Positions 22,617 through 32,657 of a stretch of DNA of 32,700 nucleotides are shown one piece after another. Below the pieces are notes generated by a model. The model saw nothing but the letters and a program-made list of their open reading frames with translations, had not been told where the DNA came from and did no database searches. The stretch is taken from contig JAJFTD010000180.1 in NCBI GenBank assembly GCA_021373255.1, positions 1 to 32,700 on the forward strand. The letters are read 5' to 3'. This DNA is from a bacterium. GTDB taxonomy: Bacteria; Armatimonadota; UBA5829. The first letter of the stretch is position 1, and each line of letters opens with the position of its first letter. Position numbers and translations under genes: made by a program.

Positions 22617-24419
22617 ATGGCTAGAAGAGATTTAGGCGAGGCGCTTGTTGCTAAGGGCGTGATCACGGCTGAACAGCTTGCGGAGGCGCGTGACGTCCAG
22701 CGAAGTGCCCCGGGAGATATGGGGCGAATCATAGTTGATCTGGGGTTCGCCGACGAAAAGGCAGTCACGGAGGTCCGGGCGGAGACGCTGGGCATGCCGT
22801 TTGTCGATCTTTCATCGCAGAGAATCGACCAAAGTGCGGTGAACTCCGTGCCTGAGCACGTTGCCAAGAGGCATAAAGTTTTACCTATAGGCAAAAACGG
22901 CAACAGGTTGTTGGTGGCTGTGGTTAACCCCAATGACCCCGTTGCTATTCAGGACATCAGGCTCGCCAGTGGCGCTCAGCAGATTGCTATGGCCCTTGCC
23001 ACTGAAGATGATCTGCTTGAGGCGATTGACCGGCTGTATAACGCAGGCGGCAACGCTGCACCGCCTAGTGGAGTGGCTCCTACTGATTTGAGTGCTGTTC
23101 CCATCCCCACAGGTGGTGGCGCCGGAGGCGGCGGTGGAGTTGCTGGTATAAATCTTTCTGCCGATATCAGGCAGGCTATCGCAGGTTACGGCGCTCGCGA
23201 AGAGATTTCTGAGGACGACACTGAAAGTCTCGCAAAAGTCTCTGAAGAAGCGCCTATCATCCGTATTGCTTATACGATCATTCAGAGGGCTATCGCGGAC
23301 GGCGCCAGTGATATTCACATCGAACCCGACCGCCGCGGCGTGCGCGTTCGGTACCGCATTGATGGTGTTCTCCACGAAGTCATGCCGCTGCCGAAATACA
23401 TCGACAAGCCTCTTATTTCAAGATTTAAGATCATGTCGGATATGAACATCGCTGAGCGGCGTATCCCTCAGGACGGACGTATCCCTATTCGCTGGGACAA
23501 CAAAGACTACGACCTCCGCGTTTCGTGTCTGCCTACGGTCCACGGCGAAAAGATCGTTATGAGAATTCTCGACAAGAGCAACGTTCTCATCGGTCTGAAC
23601 AAACTGGGATTTTCCTCTGAAGTGCAGGCCCAGCTTGAAGAGCTTACAGCACAGCCGAACGGTATGTTCCTAACCACGGGGCCTACCGGTAGTGGAAAGA
23701 CCACCACGCTTTATTCAGTACTCCACAAATTGAACTCAGTAGAGAAGAACATCATCACTATTGAGGACCCGGTCGAGTACCAGTTGAGCGGAATATCGCA
23801 GGTGCAGGTGCACAAAAAAGCGGGTCTTACCTTCGGCAGCGCGATGAGATCCTTCCTCCGCCAGGACCCTGATATCATCATGGTCGGTGAAATGAGAGAC
23901 CTTGAGACGGCTGAGATCGGTGTTGAAGCGTCTCTTACCGGTCACCTTGTGCTTTCCACCCTTCACACCAACGACGCCCCGAGTGCGGTTGTCCGATTGG
24001 TTGATATGGGTGTTGAGCCATACTTGATTTCGGCTACGGTTATTGCGTGTCTTGCACAGAGGCTTGCTCGAAAGGTCTGCCAGAAGTGCAAAGCGCCTTA
24101 TCAGGTTGCGGCGTCGGAGCTCAGGCGCTTCGGGTTCAAGTCTTCCGACCCTAACCAGATGGTCACGCTATACAGGGGCGAGGGCTGCGATGTGTGCAAG
24201 CACACCGGCTACAAGGGAAGAATCGGCATCTATGAGATGATGAGGGTCAACGATGAAGTCCGAGAGTTGATCGTCCGCCGTGCTCCTCTTGCCGACCTCA
24301 GGGAAGCAGCTAAGGCGAATGGCATGCACGAGCTTAAAGAAGACGGTTTGGATAAGGTGATCGCTGGGGTTACTACCCCGGACGAAGTTATGAGAGTTGT
24401 ATTTACCGCGGGTCAGTAA
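22617..24419 (+). CDS. pilB: PilB/GspE-type pilus assembly ATPase
   Basis: 600-aa hexameric ATPase that powers pilus (or pseudopilus) polymerisation at the inner membrane. N-terminal MshEN-like domain (about 1-145; this type of domain binds c-di-GMP in some homologues), a Gly-rich linker (about 165-180), then the ATPase core: Walker A GPTGSGKTT (355-363, K361), Walker B-like DPDIIMVGEMRD, and the zinc tetracysteine C488/C491 with C524/C527. Full length and intact. First gene of the pilB-pilT-pilC-pilD series. Confidence 0.97.
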   Translation: MARRDLGEALVAKGVITAEQLAEARDVQRSAPGDMGRIIVDLGFADEKAVTEVRAETLGMPFVDLSSQRIDQSAVNSVPEHVAKRHKVLPIGKNGNRLLVAVVNPNDPVAIQDIRLASGAQQIAMALATEDDLLEAIDRLYNAGGNAAPPSGVAPTDLSAVPIPTGGGAGGGGGVAGINLSADIRQAIAGYGAREEISEDDTESLAKVSEEAPIIRIAYTIIQRAIADGASDIHIEPDRRGVRVRYRIDGVLHEVMPLPKYIDKPLISRFKIMSDMNIAERRIPQDGRIPIRWDNKDYDLRVSCLPTVHGEKIVMRILDKSNVLIGLNKLGFSSEVQAQLEELTAQPNGMFLTTGPTGSGKTTTLYSVLHKLNSVEKNIITIEDPVEYQLSGISQVQVHKKAGLTFGSAMRSFLRQDPDIIMVGEMRDLETAEIGVEASLTGHLVLSTLHTNDAPSAVVRLVDMGVEPYLISATVIACLAQRLARKVCQKCKAPYQVAASELRRFGFKSSDPNQMVTLYRGEGCDVCKHTGYKGRIGIYEMMRVNDEVRELIVRRAPLADLREAAKANGMHELKEDGLDKVIAGVTTPDEVMRVVFTAGQ

Positions 24420-24440
24420 TCCGTCGTAACGGAGCAGCAT

Positions 24441-25607
24441 TTGACAACCGAAAAGACAGTAAAAGCTCAGGATAAGGCCGGAAGAGAGAAGTCCGGCGCA
24501 CCGATCCCGACTGACGAGGTGCATATTGATGATCTCCTTGAGGAGATGATCAGCAGGGAAGCATCTGATCTTCATGTGTGCGTCGGGGTTCCGCCTGTGG
24601 TGCGCGTGGATGGACAGCTTTTACCGTTAAATTTCGGCAAATTCGCTGCTGCTGATACGCAGCGGATCATATACGATATACTCTCTGATGAGCAGATTCG
24701 CCGCTTCGAAGAACGCTGGGAACTGGATTTTTCCTACGCGGTGAAGAGTATAGCCCGGTTTCGTGTGAATGCTTATCGGGACAAGGGCTCCATTGCGGCG
24801 GCGTTTCGGTTGATTCCAACCAAGATTCCGACGATCCGAGAGCTGGAGCTTCCGGTTATTCTGGAGGCTCTTACACGGAAGCCGAGGGGCTTGGTGTTGG
24901 TGACAGGGCCGACGGGTTCGGGTAAATCTACTACGCTGGCGGCTATGATCAACCAGATCAACAGTGAGCGCAGTACGCATATCATCAGCATTGAGGACCC
25001 TATAGAATACCTGCACCAGCACCGGTTTAGCGTCATAAACCAGCGTGAAGTGGGGCAGGACACCAAGGACTTTGCCGGGGCGCTTCGCTCCGCTCTTCGT
25101 GAAGATCCTGATGTCATCCTGGTTGGTGAGATGAGGGATCTGGAGACAATCTCTCTTGCGATCACCGCGGCCGAAACAGGCCATCTCGTTCTTGCATCGC
25201 TGCACACCAGCAGCGCAGCTCAGACTGTGGACCGTATTATCGATTCATTCCCTGCGCAGCAGCAGGAGCAGGTAAGACTGATGCTCTCCAACAGCTTAGA
25301 GGCGGTGCTCTGCCAGCAGCTTTTGCCCAGAGTCGAGACTTCGGGTCGAATCTGTGCTATGGAAGTTATGATTGCCACTCCCGCTATCAGAAACCTGATA
25401 CGAGAGGCTAAAACCCACCAGATCGCGTCGGTTATCCAGACCAGCGCCAGTTCCGGGATGCAGACACTTGATCAGCATCTGCGGGAGCTGTATCAGAGAT
25501 ATCTGGTCAACTATGATGACGTGATGGCTGTTGCTATGAACCCGGAAGAGCTGAAGACGATGATCAGTATGACCAACAACAGCTCGGGACCAATGAATTT
25601 CAGGTAA
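24441..25607 (+). CDS. pilT: PilT-type retraction ATPase
   Basis: 388-aa ATPase that depolymerises type IV pili for retraction and twitching. Walker A GPTGSGKST (156-164, K162), Asp box with EDPIEY, Walker B DPDVILVGEMRD, His box HLVLASLHTSSAAQTVDRIIDSFP. A disordered N-terminal extension (about 1-28) precedes the PAS-like domain. Start is TTG at 24441, with GGAG 6 bp upstream, 21 bp after the pilB stop. Its presence argues for a true retractable pilus rather than only a type II secretion system. Confidence 0.95.
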   Translation: MTTEKTVKAQDKAGREKSGAPIPTDEVHIDDLLEEMISREASDLHVCVGVPPVVRVDGQLLPLNFGKFAAADTQRIIYDILSDEQIRRFEERWELDFSYAVKSIARFRVNAYRDKGSIAAAFRLIPTKIPTIRELELPVILEALTRKPRGLVLVTGPTGSGKSTTLAAMINQINSERSTHIISIEDPIEYLHQHRFSVINQREVGQDTKDFAGALRSALREDPDVILVGEMRDLETISLAITAAETGHLVLASLHTSSAAQTVDRIIDSFPAQQQEQVRLMLSNSLEAVLCQQLLPRVETSGRICAMEVMIATPAIRNLIREAKTHQIASVIQTSASSGMQTLDQHLRELYQRYLVNYDDVMAVAMNPEELKTMISMTNNSSGPMNFR

Positions 25608-25643
25608 TGAAGGCGTTGGTAGTTAATCAAGGAGTTGAGTAAA

Positions 25644-26858
25644 ATGCCCAACTATGCATATACAATTCGCGATGCTACGGGCTCAGTAATACCCGGCACC
25701 TCGGAAGCTGAAAACGAGGATATTCTTCGTAGACGACTTACCGAGCAGGGCTTTAGCGTAGTTGAAGTAAAGCAGATCAAGAGCACTCAAAAGAAGATCG
25801 GCGGCTATGGCGGCATTAAGAAGAACGAGCTTTCGATTATGTGCCGCCAGTTCTCGACTATGATCGACGCCGGTGTGAACCTGGTAAGGTGTCTTAACGT
25901 ACTTTCCGAGCAGGCGACATCTCCCAAGCTCAAGGCTATTCTCACTGATGTGCAAAACGAGGTAGAAGGCGGCCAGACTCTTACAAGGGCTCTTGAGAAA
26001 TACCCTACAGTGTTCGATAGGCTCTTTATCGGTCTTGTAAACGCTGGTGAGATCGGTGGAGCTTTGGAAGAGAGTTTGCAGAGGCTCTCGCAGTTCCTTG
26101 AGAGCGACGTGGCATTGCGGCGCAAGGTCAAGTCTGCTATGACTTACCCGGTTTTGATCTTAGGGTTTGCGGGTTTGGTCGTTATGGGCCTTATGACTTT
26201 CGTTTTGCCGAAGTTTATGACCCTGTTTACTGACCTTGGTATAAAGGATCTACCTGCGCCAACTGCTATCCTCAAGGGTACTAGTGAGTTTTTAATGACC
26301 AAGTGGTACTTTGCGATTGTGATCGTAGTGGGTTTCGTTGTTGCGATCAAATTGCTTATGAAAACCAAGGCTGGCCGTCGGCTCATTGATAAAGTTAAAC
26401 TAAGAGCACCTGTATTCGGTAAGCTCAATCATAAGGTTGCGCTCGCGAGATTTGCCCGCACTTTGGCTACGCTGCTTGCTAGTGGTGTTGCTATTTTACA
26501 GGCTATGGAAACGGTTGCCGGAACGGTATCTAACGATATCATCTCTGATGCGCTTCTGGAAGCCAGGGCAAGGATCAGAGAGGGAGACCGTATCGCTGAG
26601 CCACTCGCAAAGAGCAAACTGTTTCCACCAATGGTTGTGCAGATGATCTCCATTGGTGAGGAATCAGGTTCATTGGACCCGATGCTCAGTAAGGTTGCAG
26701 ACTTCTATGAAGACGAAGTAGATGCGGCGTTGGAAAGCCTTACATCCGCTATCGAGCCGGTGCTGATCGTTACGCTGGGTGGTGTGGTAGGTTTCATCGT
26801 TATCGCTATGTTCCTGCCGCTTATCGCGGTTATCCAGAACCTGTCCGGTGGTAGTTAG
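25644..26858 (+). CDS. pilC: PilC/GspF platform protein
   Basis: 404-aa inner-membrane platform protein with the duplicated T2SSF domain (about 70-190 and 270-395) and three strong transmembrane segments, the last near the C-terminus. It couples PilB/PilT motion to pilin insertion and extraction. ATG at 25644 is preferred: GGAG sits 9 bp upstream, whereas the in-frame TTG at 25635 would abut that site. Tightly followed by pilD (1-bp gap). Confidence 0.96.
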   Translation: MPNYAYTIRDATGSVIPGTSEAENEDILRRRLTEQGFSVVEVKQIKSTQKKIGGYGGIKKNELSIMCRQFSTMIDAGVNLVRCLNVLSEQATSPKLKAILTDVQNEVEGGQTLTRALEKYPTVFDRLFIGLVNAGEIGGALEESLQRLSQFLESDVALRRKVKSAMTYPVLILGFAGLVVMGLMTFVLPKFMTLFTDLGIKDLPAPTAILKGTSEFLMTKWYFAIVIVVGFVVAIKLLMKTKAGRRLIDKVKLRAPVFGKLNHKVALARFARTLATLLASGVAILQAMETVAGTVSNDIISDALLEARARIREGDRIAEPLAKSKLFPPMVVQMISIGEESGSLDPMLSKVADFYEDEVDAALESLTSAIEPVLIVTLGGVVGFIVIAMFLPLIAVIQNLSGGS

Positions 26859-26859
26859 T

Positions 26860-27768
26860 ATGGATTCGTTGCCGATTTGGATGGGAGTCACAATAGCGCT
26901 GATCTACGGGACGGTGGTCGGGAGTTTCCTGAACGTCTGCATATACCGTATACCTGCGGAAGAGTCCATTGTATTCCCTCCGTCGCACTGTCCGAAGTGC
27001 AATAAAAAGTTGCAGACGCTTGACTTGATTCCGCTGCTGAGTTTCTTACTACTTGGCAGGAAGTGCCGGTATTGTGGCACGCCGATCAGTTGGCGCTATT
27101 TCACTGTGGAACTGATCACGGGGCTGCTGTTTGTGGCTACGTATCTCAGATACGGGTTTGGAATCGACTTCTTTGTGTATGTGCTGTTCATCTCGGCGCT
27201 GTTGATTGCGTTCTTTGTAGACTTGGATCAATTTATAATACCGGACCAGGTAGTGATCTTTGGCCTGGTTTTAGGTGTTGCAAAGGACATTGCTCATATA
27301 ATAGCTGGGGATGCGCATCTGCTGCATGTGCCGTCGTCGCTTTCTGAGGGTGGGCTGCCGATGCTGCCCAGCGTTGCAGGCGCGGTGGTATGTGCGGGTG
27401 TGTTTTATATGATCGCGTATATCGGCTATTTCGTCTTTCGGCCCAGGGGCAAGGCGGCTGAGGGTGAAGAAGAAGAGGAGTATGGCGGCGCGTTGGGCGG
27501 CGGAGATGTGAATCTGGCTGCGGCCATTGGCGCGGTGCTGGGGATAATGCCCTCTCTGGTCTCGTTCTTTATTGCCGTGATAGTGGGCTCGGTTGTCGGA
27601 GTGGCCTACCTGGTGATGAAATCCAGGGCAGACAAAAAGGGCGTGCCGTGGCGTACGGAGATCCCCTTCGGCCCGCACATGGTAACGGGTGCGTTGGCGA
27701 TGATATTAATCAGCCCGCAATTAGGCGCGCTGTGGGGTGCATGGGTTCGCCTGATCACCCGAAGTTAA
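26860..27768 (+). CDS. pilD: Type IV prepilin peptidase/N-methyltransferase
   Basis: 302-aa membrane aspartic protease that cleaves prepilin leader peptides and N-methylates the new N-terminus. Zinc-type CXXC pairs C44/C47 and C69/C72 lie in the cytosolic domain. The active-site Asp pair is D121 or D123 (FFVDLDQFIIPD) and D216 in GGGDVN, where the family usually reads GXGDXK, so Lys is replaced by Asn. An acidic loop EGEEEEE (201-207) before the second Asp is unusual. Substrates are likely the three prepilins directly downstream. Confidence 0.95.
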   Translation: MDSLPIWMGVTIALIYGTVVGSFLNVCIYRIPAEESIVFPPSHCPKCNKKLQTLDLIPLLSFLLLGRKCRYCGTPISWRYFTVELITGLLFVATYLRYGFGIDFFVYVLFISALLIAFFVDLDQFIIPDQVVIFGLVLGVAKDIAHIIAGDAHLLHVPSSLSEGGLPMLPSVAGAVVCAGVFYMIAYIGYFVFRPRGKAAEGEEEEEYGGALGGGDVNLAAAIGAVLGIMPSLVSFFIAVIVGSVVGVAYLVMKSRADKKGVPWRTEIPFGPHMVTGALAMILISPQLGALWGAWVRLITRS

Positions 27769-27896
27769 AAATATAGCAATGCAAGTTTTAACGCTTTGGT
27801 GTAGGAACCAAGCGGAACATATCAATAAGAAATACCGCCAAATATGTGTAATAAACCGGCGGTGATTACAACTTCCCTGTGGAGGTGTTAGAGAAA

Positions 27897-28709
27897 ATGA
27901 AGACATCATCCCGAAGTAGAGGTTTCTCACTGGTAGAGCTTCTTACTGTTATCGCGATTATCGCGATTCTTGCCGCGATTATCTTCCCTGTAATGGCAAG
28001 GGTCAAGGAAACGGCGAGGCAGAACCAGTGCATGACCAATCTCCACCAGATTGCGATGGGTGTGCAGATGTTCAAGCAGGACAACCGTCGCTACCCCGAG
28101 GCACTCGCAGGAATGGTGGATAATACTGGTGCGCCTACAACCAATATTAGTAATGCTGTTGCGCTCGATGCGGCGAAGAGTGACTCTTATCTCTTCTCCG
28201 AATATGTGAAGTCGATCAAAGTCTTCCACTGCCCTTCGTCAAACTTTAATAAGACCGATGCAGCGAGCACAGTCTCTTGTGGATTAAAGACCTATGATGA
28301 GGAAGGCACCCAGGTTAACCTTTATATATATAATAGCTACGATGCCTATTGCTATCCTGATAGTAGCGAAAGTACTGGTTATAAGGGTGATCGTCACTAC
28401 TGCACTGACTGGGCTAATGAGGTTGGGTACATTGCCGATCATAATGATGAAATTAAACCATTTGATCCCAAAGCCTTAACTGACCCTGCAGCCAAAGCCG
28501 CTGCTGCTTCTGAAGATTATGCACGGCAGCTCAAGTTTCGTAACCCACCTGCTGATACTGTGATTACGTGGTGTTCTTATCACGAGACTCGCACGGCTGA
28601 TAGCGTATCCGGTAGGGCAACTGTAGTTTTCCTCGATGGCAGCACAGAGTCTGTTGATGCCCGTGTGATGGAAACCTGCAAGTGGCGTATGAGGCAGAAG
28701 AAAGACTAA
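27897..28709 (+). CDS. Type IV pilin-like protein (major pseudopilin candidate)
   Basis: 270-aa prepilin with the classical class III leader: cleavage after G9, then FSLVELLTVIAIIAIL with Glu at +5 (E14). The globular part has CXXC-free but Cys-containing loops and near the C-terminus VVFLDGSTESVDARV, like the D-G-rich end of the DUF1559/H-X9-DG pilin-like families of Armatimonadota and Planctomycetes. ATG 27897 follows GGAGG by about 11 bp; a GTG at 27879 is less likely. A stem-loop at 28744-28769 follows, so it may be made in excess over the two large minor pseudopilins downstream. Confidence 0.92.
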   Translation: MKTSSRSRGFSLVELLTVIAIIAILAAIIFPVMARVKETARQNQCMTNLHQIAMGVQMFKQDNRRYPEALAGMVDNTGAPTTNISNAVALDAAKSDSYLFSEYVKSIKVFHCPSSNFNKTDAASTVSCGLKTYDEEGTQVNLYIYNSYDAYCYPDSSESTGYKGDRHYCTDWANEVGYIADHNDEIKPFDPKALTDPAAKAAAASEDYARQLKFRNPPADTVITWCSYHETRTADSVSGRATVVFLDGSTESVDARVMETCKWRMRQKKD

Positions 28710-28743
28710 TATTCGGCCTCGTCAATTAACACTGATAACTGCC

Positions 28744-28769
28744 TTGGGACGGGAGTGATTCCGTCCCAA
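28744..28769 (+). terminator. Stem-loop after the pilin-like gene
   Basis: Perfect 9-bp stem TTGGGACGG (28744-28752) / CCGTCCCAA (28761-28769), 8-nt loop, but followed by TGTTGTGTT rather than a clean T-run. It could be a partial terminator or an mRNA-stabilising 3' structure. Confidence 0.6.
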
Positions 28770-28903
28770 TGTTGTGTTATCGTATCATTAAATCTGTTGA
28801 GCTTAAATAATGCTCGCTCCCTATTACGGAACATTAGGGCGCGTGGAATAGTCGTACCAACGACTGTGGTTTATGCGCAGCACCCCGTTTGTTGGTGATC
28901 AGG

Positions 28904-30799
28904 ATGTCTATGCACAATATCTGGACAGGCAAGAGAGGAACAACGCTGGTAGAGATCCTTGTGGTCATGGTGATCCTGCTCGTCGGGATTATGACTGTGA
29001 TCCAGATGTTCCCTACAGGATTCGGCGTGGTAAAGATCGCGGAAAGCCGGACCATTGCCACCAGGCTCGCTCAGCAGGAGCTGGAGCGATGGAAAAACAT
29101 GACCGCCAACCTGCCAACGGGTATTCTGCCGATCGACGATGATGAGACTAATGGTATAAACATCCTCAATGGACAGTATCCTGCTTCAGATTATGCATCG
29201 TTTATCAAGCGGGGCGAAAATTGGGTGCGTGGTAATGTGCTCAATATTCGCTGGATTCTAGGCGAAACCACGGCTATCCCAGCTCCTGGGTATTATCAAA
29301 CTGCTAATGGCACGGGCTTTGGTGCCCGTTACACCCTTGCATTCAGCCCCATTGATGTCTACTCAGATGGTAGAGGTGAGTTGCAGGGTCTTGTAATTCG
29401 CAGCGGCGACCTCAGGCGAATCAACGCGAGAGATCGGTTCTCCCCTCCAATGCTCAGGCGCGGCCAGTATGCCATTTACTATATGAGTGGCAAGCCCTAC
29501 TTCCGAATAGCTTTCCCCACCGATGCCGGCGCGATGGATCGCACTTATTATGTCAGCTACTCCTATTGGGCTGCCAGGAACGGTGCCGAACCTGTGCTTA
29601 TGAGCATGGTGGATCAGCGCGTCAATATCACTTTTGACAACACAAATACAGATACTGACAAGTACAATTACAATGGTGGCTGGATCGATGTGGACATAAA
29701 AGGTGTGCCCACAGGTTACACTCCCATTGAAGTAGAGCCGAACACCGATACCTGCGCGCGTGGCTTTGTCGAGGTGCCAGTGTTTGATAATGATCCTTAT
29801 GAGTACCAACTCGCTGACCCGATTCTGGGCGTGATTTCGTTCAATCCCACCGGGCATGGCGCTTATGAATACACAGCCACCGGCAAGCGCCCTATTGAAG
29901 CGCGCATAGACTATCGCATTTATGATCCGCGTATACTTCGCGAAGATAGGACTATCCCCGAGCCTGCAACAGCCAAAAGCAAAATCCCGATCAAGCTGGC
30001 GCTGAGGTTTATTCTCGATGCTGGAGAGTCCGGTAATCTTCACGATGGCACGCCCACCGACAACCCCGATGAGCCGACATTTGAAGGTCTGATGCGCGGC
30101 ATCAACGGTCGTCCCATACTAGGGAGAGAAGTTGGGACGCAAGTCGGAGATGATACTGTGGGTCTGATGATACCCACGTCAATGCTCATCATCGATCTTG
30201 CAACCGGCCTGCGCGTAGATATGAGTGATGTAAAGATAAACTACATCACGGGCACAGTCAAGCTGCCGCAGACTGCCAATTTGATTGATTGGCACGCCGA
30301 TACTCAAGTTGAGAATGCCAGTCTTCCCGGCAGGCATATTCGATTTTTCTATCGGGCAGATGGAGACTGGTCTGTGCAGTGCCAGAAGGCTTATGCTACT
30401 TATCAGCGCGTTTATGATCCTGGGTTAGTCAATTACTGCCAATACTATTTATATGAGCCTAATGTATTGCTCTTCGCTGCATGTGAGGGGGCAAAGACTG
30501 TTACCGTAGATTACAGCTATGTTCTTACTGACAGTGACGGCAACTCAACCAGCGGTGAGCGCAGGGTGGCTGGTCAAAGCTGCCAAATATCCGACCATAC
30601 CGAGCTTTTTGATGGTGTTGATTATTATTTCGCGGAACTCAAAGTGCCGACTGGCGAAACGTCTGAAATACAGCATTACAGGATAACGCGTCTGTTTGTG
30701 ACAGGCACATCGTTCAAGGCAAGGGTGATCTGGCGTGACGCCGGGCATTGGCGCAACGTTGATTTGGAAACCAGCCTGGTTCGCGAGCAATCTTACTAA
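28904..30799 (+). CDS. Large minor pseudopilin (PilV/GspI-like N-terminus)
   Basis: 631-aa prepilin: leader up to G12, then TTLVEILVVMVILLVGIMTV with Glu at +5 (E17). Normal minor pilins are 120-250 aa; this one carries about 580 extra residues, predicted from composition to be beta-rich. It contains repeated modules of the type INYITGTVKLP and IDYRIYDP that recur in the next gene. Start ATG 28904 is chosen over upstream TTG; ATG 28910 is also possible. Likely a tip or adhesin component processed by PilD. Confidence 0.85.
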   Translation: MSMHNIWTGKRGTTLVEILVVMVILLVGIMTVIQMFPTGFGVVKIAESRTIATRLAQQELERWKNMTANLPTGILPIDDDETNGINILNGQYPASDYASFIKRGENWVRGNVLNIRWILGETTAIPAPGYYQTANGTGFGARYTLAFSPIDVYSDGRGELQGLVIRSGDLRRINARDRFSPPMLRRGQYAIYYMSGKPYFRIAFPTDAGAMDRTYYVSYSYWAARNGAEPVLMSMVDQRVNITFDNTNTDTDKYNYNGGWIDVDIKGVPTGYTPIEVEPNTDTCARGFVEVPVFDNDPYEYQLADPILGVISFNPTGHGAYEYTATGKRPIEARIDYRIYDPRILREDRTIPEPATAKSKIPIKLALRFILDAGESGNLHDGTPTDNPDEPTFEGLMRGINGRPILGREVGTQVGDDTVGLMIPTSMLIIDLATGLRVDMSDVKINYITGTVKLPQTANLIDWHADTQVENASLPGRHIRFFYRADGDWSVQCQKAYATYQRVYDPGLVNYCQYYLYEPNVLLFAACEGAKTVTVDYSYVLTDSDGNSTSGERRVAGQSCQISDHTELFDGVDYYFAELKVPTGETSEIQHYRITRLFVTGTSFKARVIWRDAGHWRNVDLETSLVREQSY

Positions 30800-30828
30800 A
30801 CTCAAATGCTTTTTAAGGGACACAAAGC

Positions 30829-32628
30829 ATGTTCACCATAGCACGAAACAATCGGGGTTTCACCCTTATCGAGTTACTCGTGGTTATAGCCATATCCACG
30901 ATCCTCATGGGTCTGGTGCTGTACCCTGTGGTCAAGTCGTTCCAGATGACCCGCAGCGCCACGGCTATGGTCGAGTCGCAGGACGCGGCTCGCTCATCTA
31001 TGGAGAACATCAGCAGAGACCTCGGCGAGGCTATGGATATACTCGATTGGACCTCTGATGAACCTATCGAGCTTCCTGTGCTAATGTCAAATGGTGATGT
31101 GCAGTACTTCAAACTTCCTGATGCCAAGATCGACTTCGTTCTTCCGAAGATGATGGTGCATTGCAATAATCCGAGTCACACAGGTGGCGAGCCTCGTGAT
31201 TTTCCACGAGGTGATGAAGCTCTGCCGCGGTGCCAAATTAGTACATGCAACTCTACGGATGTGGAAGTGCGCCCCAAGCTGCCGTTGGAGCAGGATTCAA
31301 AGGTGGTTCGCTATTTCCTGGGTTTGAGGTATAACAACCCCAATGTGACCGACACATCACTACCGAAGTTTGGCTGGAAGTCGCCTTGGGATAAGAACAC
31401 GCAGACTAACGAAGGCAACCAGGTTGTCTTATACCGCGTTGAGTTTGATCCTACTGATACTGATCTGCTTTCAAGTGAGATATCAGAGGCTCTTCTGAAC
31501 AAGTTTGGCGGTGATAGGGTGCAAGCGAATCTTGCCGACCCGCAGTTCTTCTATCATAGGGATACATGGCGGGCTTGGGCACAGAAAGTTCGGATCATGG
31601 GTGTCGGTAAGTACGAAGATCTTGTACTCCCGATATACAACGATGTTGACCCTGATAGAATAGATGCGATGGAGCCGACGGTAACATTCCGCTACGCTTC
31701 AATCGACAACGACACTTTTACCGGCACGTTTTCGACCGATAAGAGCTTTGAGTATCCAGATGCCGTGCCATCAGTCTTCCGAGCGTCCTATGCTTATTGG
31801 CTCCCGGATTACAGCACCGGTGTCTATCAATATGAATACAATGATGACGGCAGCGTAAACACTACTACTGTCTATTATACCGGCAGTGATGGTCCGAATC
31901 TGGTCATCTACAAGAAGGTTTACCCAGACAACACTGATCCGCAGATAGTGTTCGATATAACGCAGTATCTAACTGATGGTCAGATCACATCGAACTCCAG
32001 TGACGCTGTGGAGATGGCATTTACGGTGGATGAGGGGCGCGGGTTGATCAATTTCGTGCTGGACCCGCGGACCATTGCTCAACGCAATGCCAATGAACCC
32101 GTATGCACTATCGACCCCGCGAGGATTAATGCCACGTTCAAAACGCAATACAATGCTGATCGTGGGTCAGCCCGCCGGGCTTATCTGCTGGACACATTTA
32201 ATCCGTCTATGACTTCTGTCTATCTGAAGTATGCTCGTATAGTGCCCGGCAGCGAGCGGGTGGTCGGCCCTAATATGACCCCCGGCCCTGCCTACGGGGT
32301 GCTTGTGCAATACGAGCGCGTGCCGTTTACACTTGGTGATCCGGGGCTGAACCAGTATAAGATTAACTATGATACCGGTGAGTTGTTCTTTAGCCCTGAG
32401 TACGACCAGAACCTGCCGGAGATATCCAATGGGGCCAATAGTTATGTTCCCATACGAGTCGACTACAGGGTGCAGTTCAACCGTGATGGTGATGTCGTGC
32501 GTGGTGACTATGTCACCAAATCAGCCATAACGATCCACCTGGGGATGCGGATGTTTGACCCCGATGCGGGTAAGTCGCACTCCGTGGACCTGACAAATAC
32601 AGTGAAAGTCCGCAATGCCCTCAGGTAA
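30829..32628 (+). CDS. Large minor pseudopilin (PilW/PulJ-like N-terminus)
   Basis: 599-aa prepilin, cleavage after G10, then FTLIELLVVIAISTILMGLV with Glu at +5 (E15), and a PilW/GspJ-like helix (SATAMVESQDAARSSMENISRDL). The remaining roughly 530 residues are far longer than usual and beta-rich, ending with INYDTGELFFSP and IRVDYRVQ, a module shared with the preceding gene, then VDLTNTVKVRNALR. ATG is preceded by AGGGA about 9 bp upstream. Probably pairs with the previous protein in a tip complex. Confidence 0.88.
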   Translation: MFTIARNNRGFTLIELLVVIAISTILMGLVLYPVVKSFQMTRSATAMVESQDAARSSMENISRDLGEAMDILDWTSDEPIELPVLMSNGDVQYFKLPDAKIDFVLPKMMVHCNNPSHTGGEPRDFPRGDEALPRCQISTCNSTDVEVRPKLPLEQDSKVVRYFLGLRYNNPNVTDTSLPKFGWKSPWDKNTQTNEGNQVVLYRVEFDPTDTDLLSSEISEALLNKFGGDRVQANLADPQFFYHRDTWRAWAQKVRIMGVGKYEDLVLPIYNDVDPDRIDAMEPTVTFRYASIDNDTFTGTFSTDKSFEYPDAVPSVFRASYAYWLPDYSTGVYQYEYNDDGSVNTTTVYYTGSDGPNLVIYKKVYPDNTDPQIVFDITQYLTDGQITSNSSDAVEMAFTVDEGRGLINFVLDPRTIAQRNANEPVCTIDPARINATFKTQYNADRGSARRAYLLDTFNPSMTSVYLKYARIVPGSERVVGPNMTPGPAYGVLVQYERVPFTLGDPGLNQYKINYDTGELFFSPEYDQNLPEISNGANSYVPIRVDYRVQFNRDGDVVRGDYVTKSAITIHLGMRMFDPDAGKSHSVDLTNTVKVRNALR

Positions 32629-32657
32629 TTGCGGATCGCCCGCCAGGAAGAGAATAA

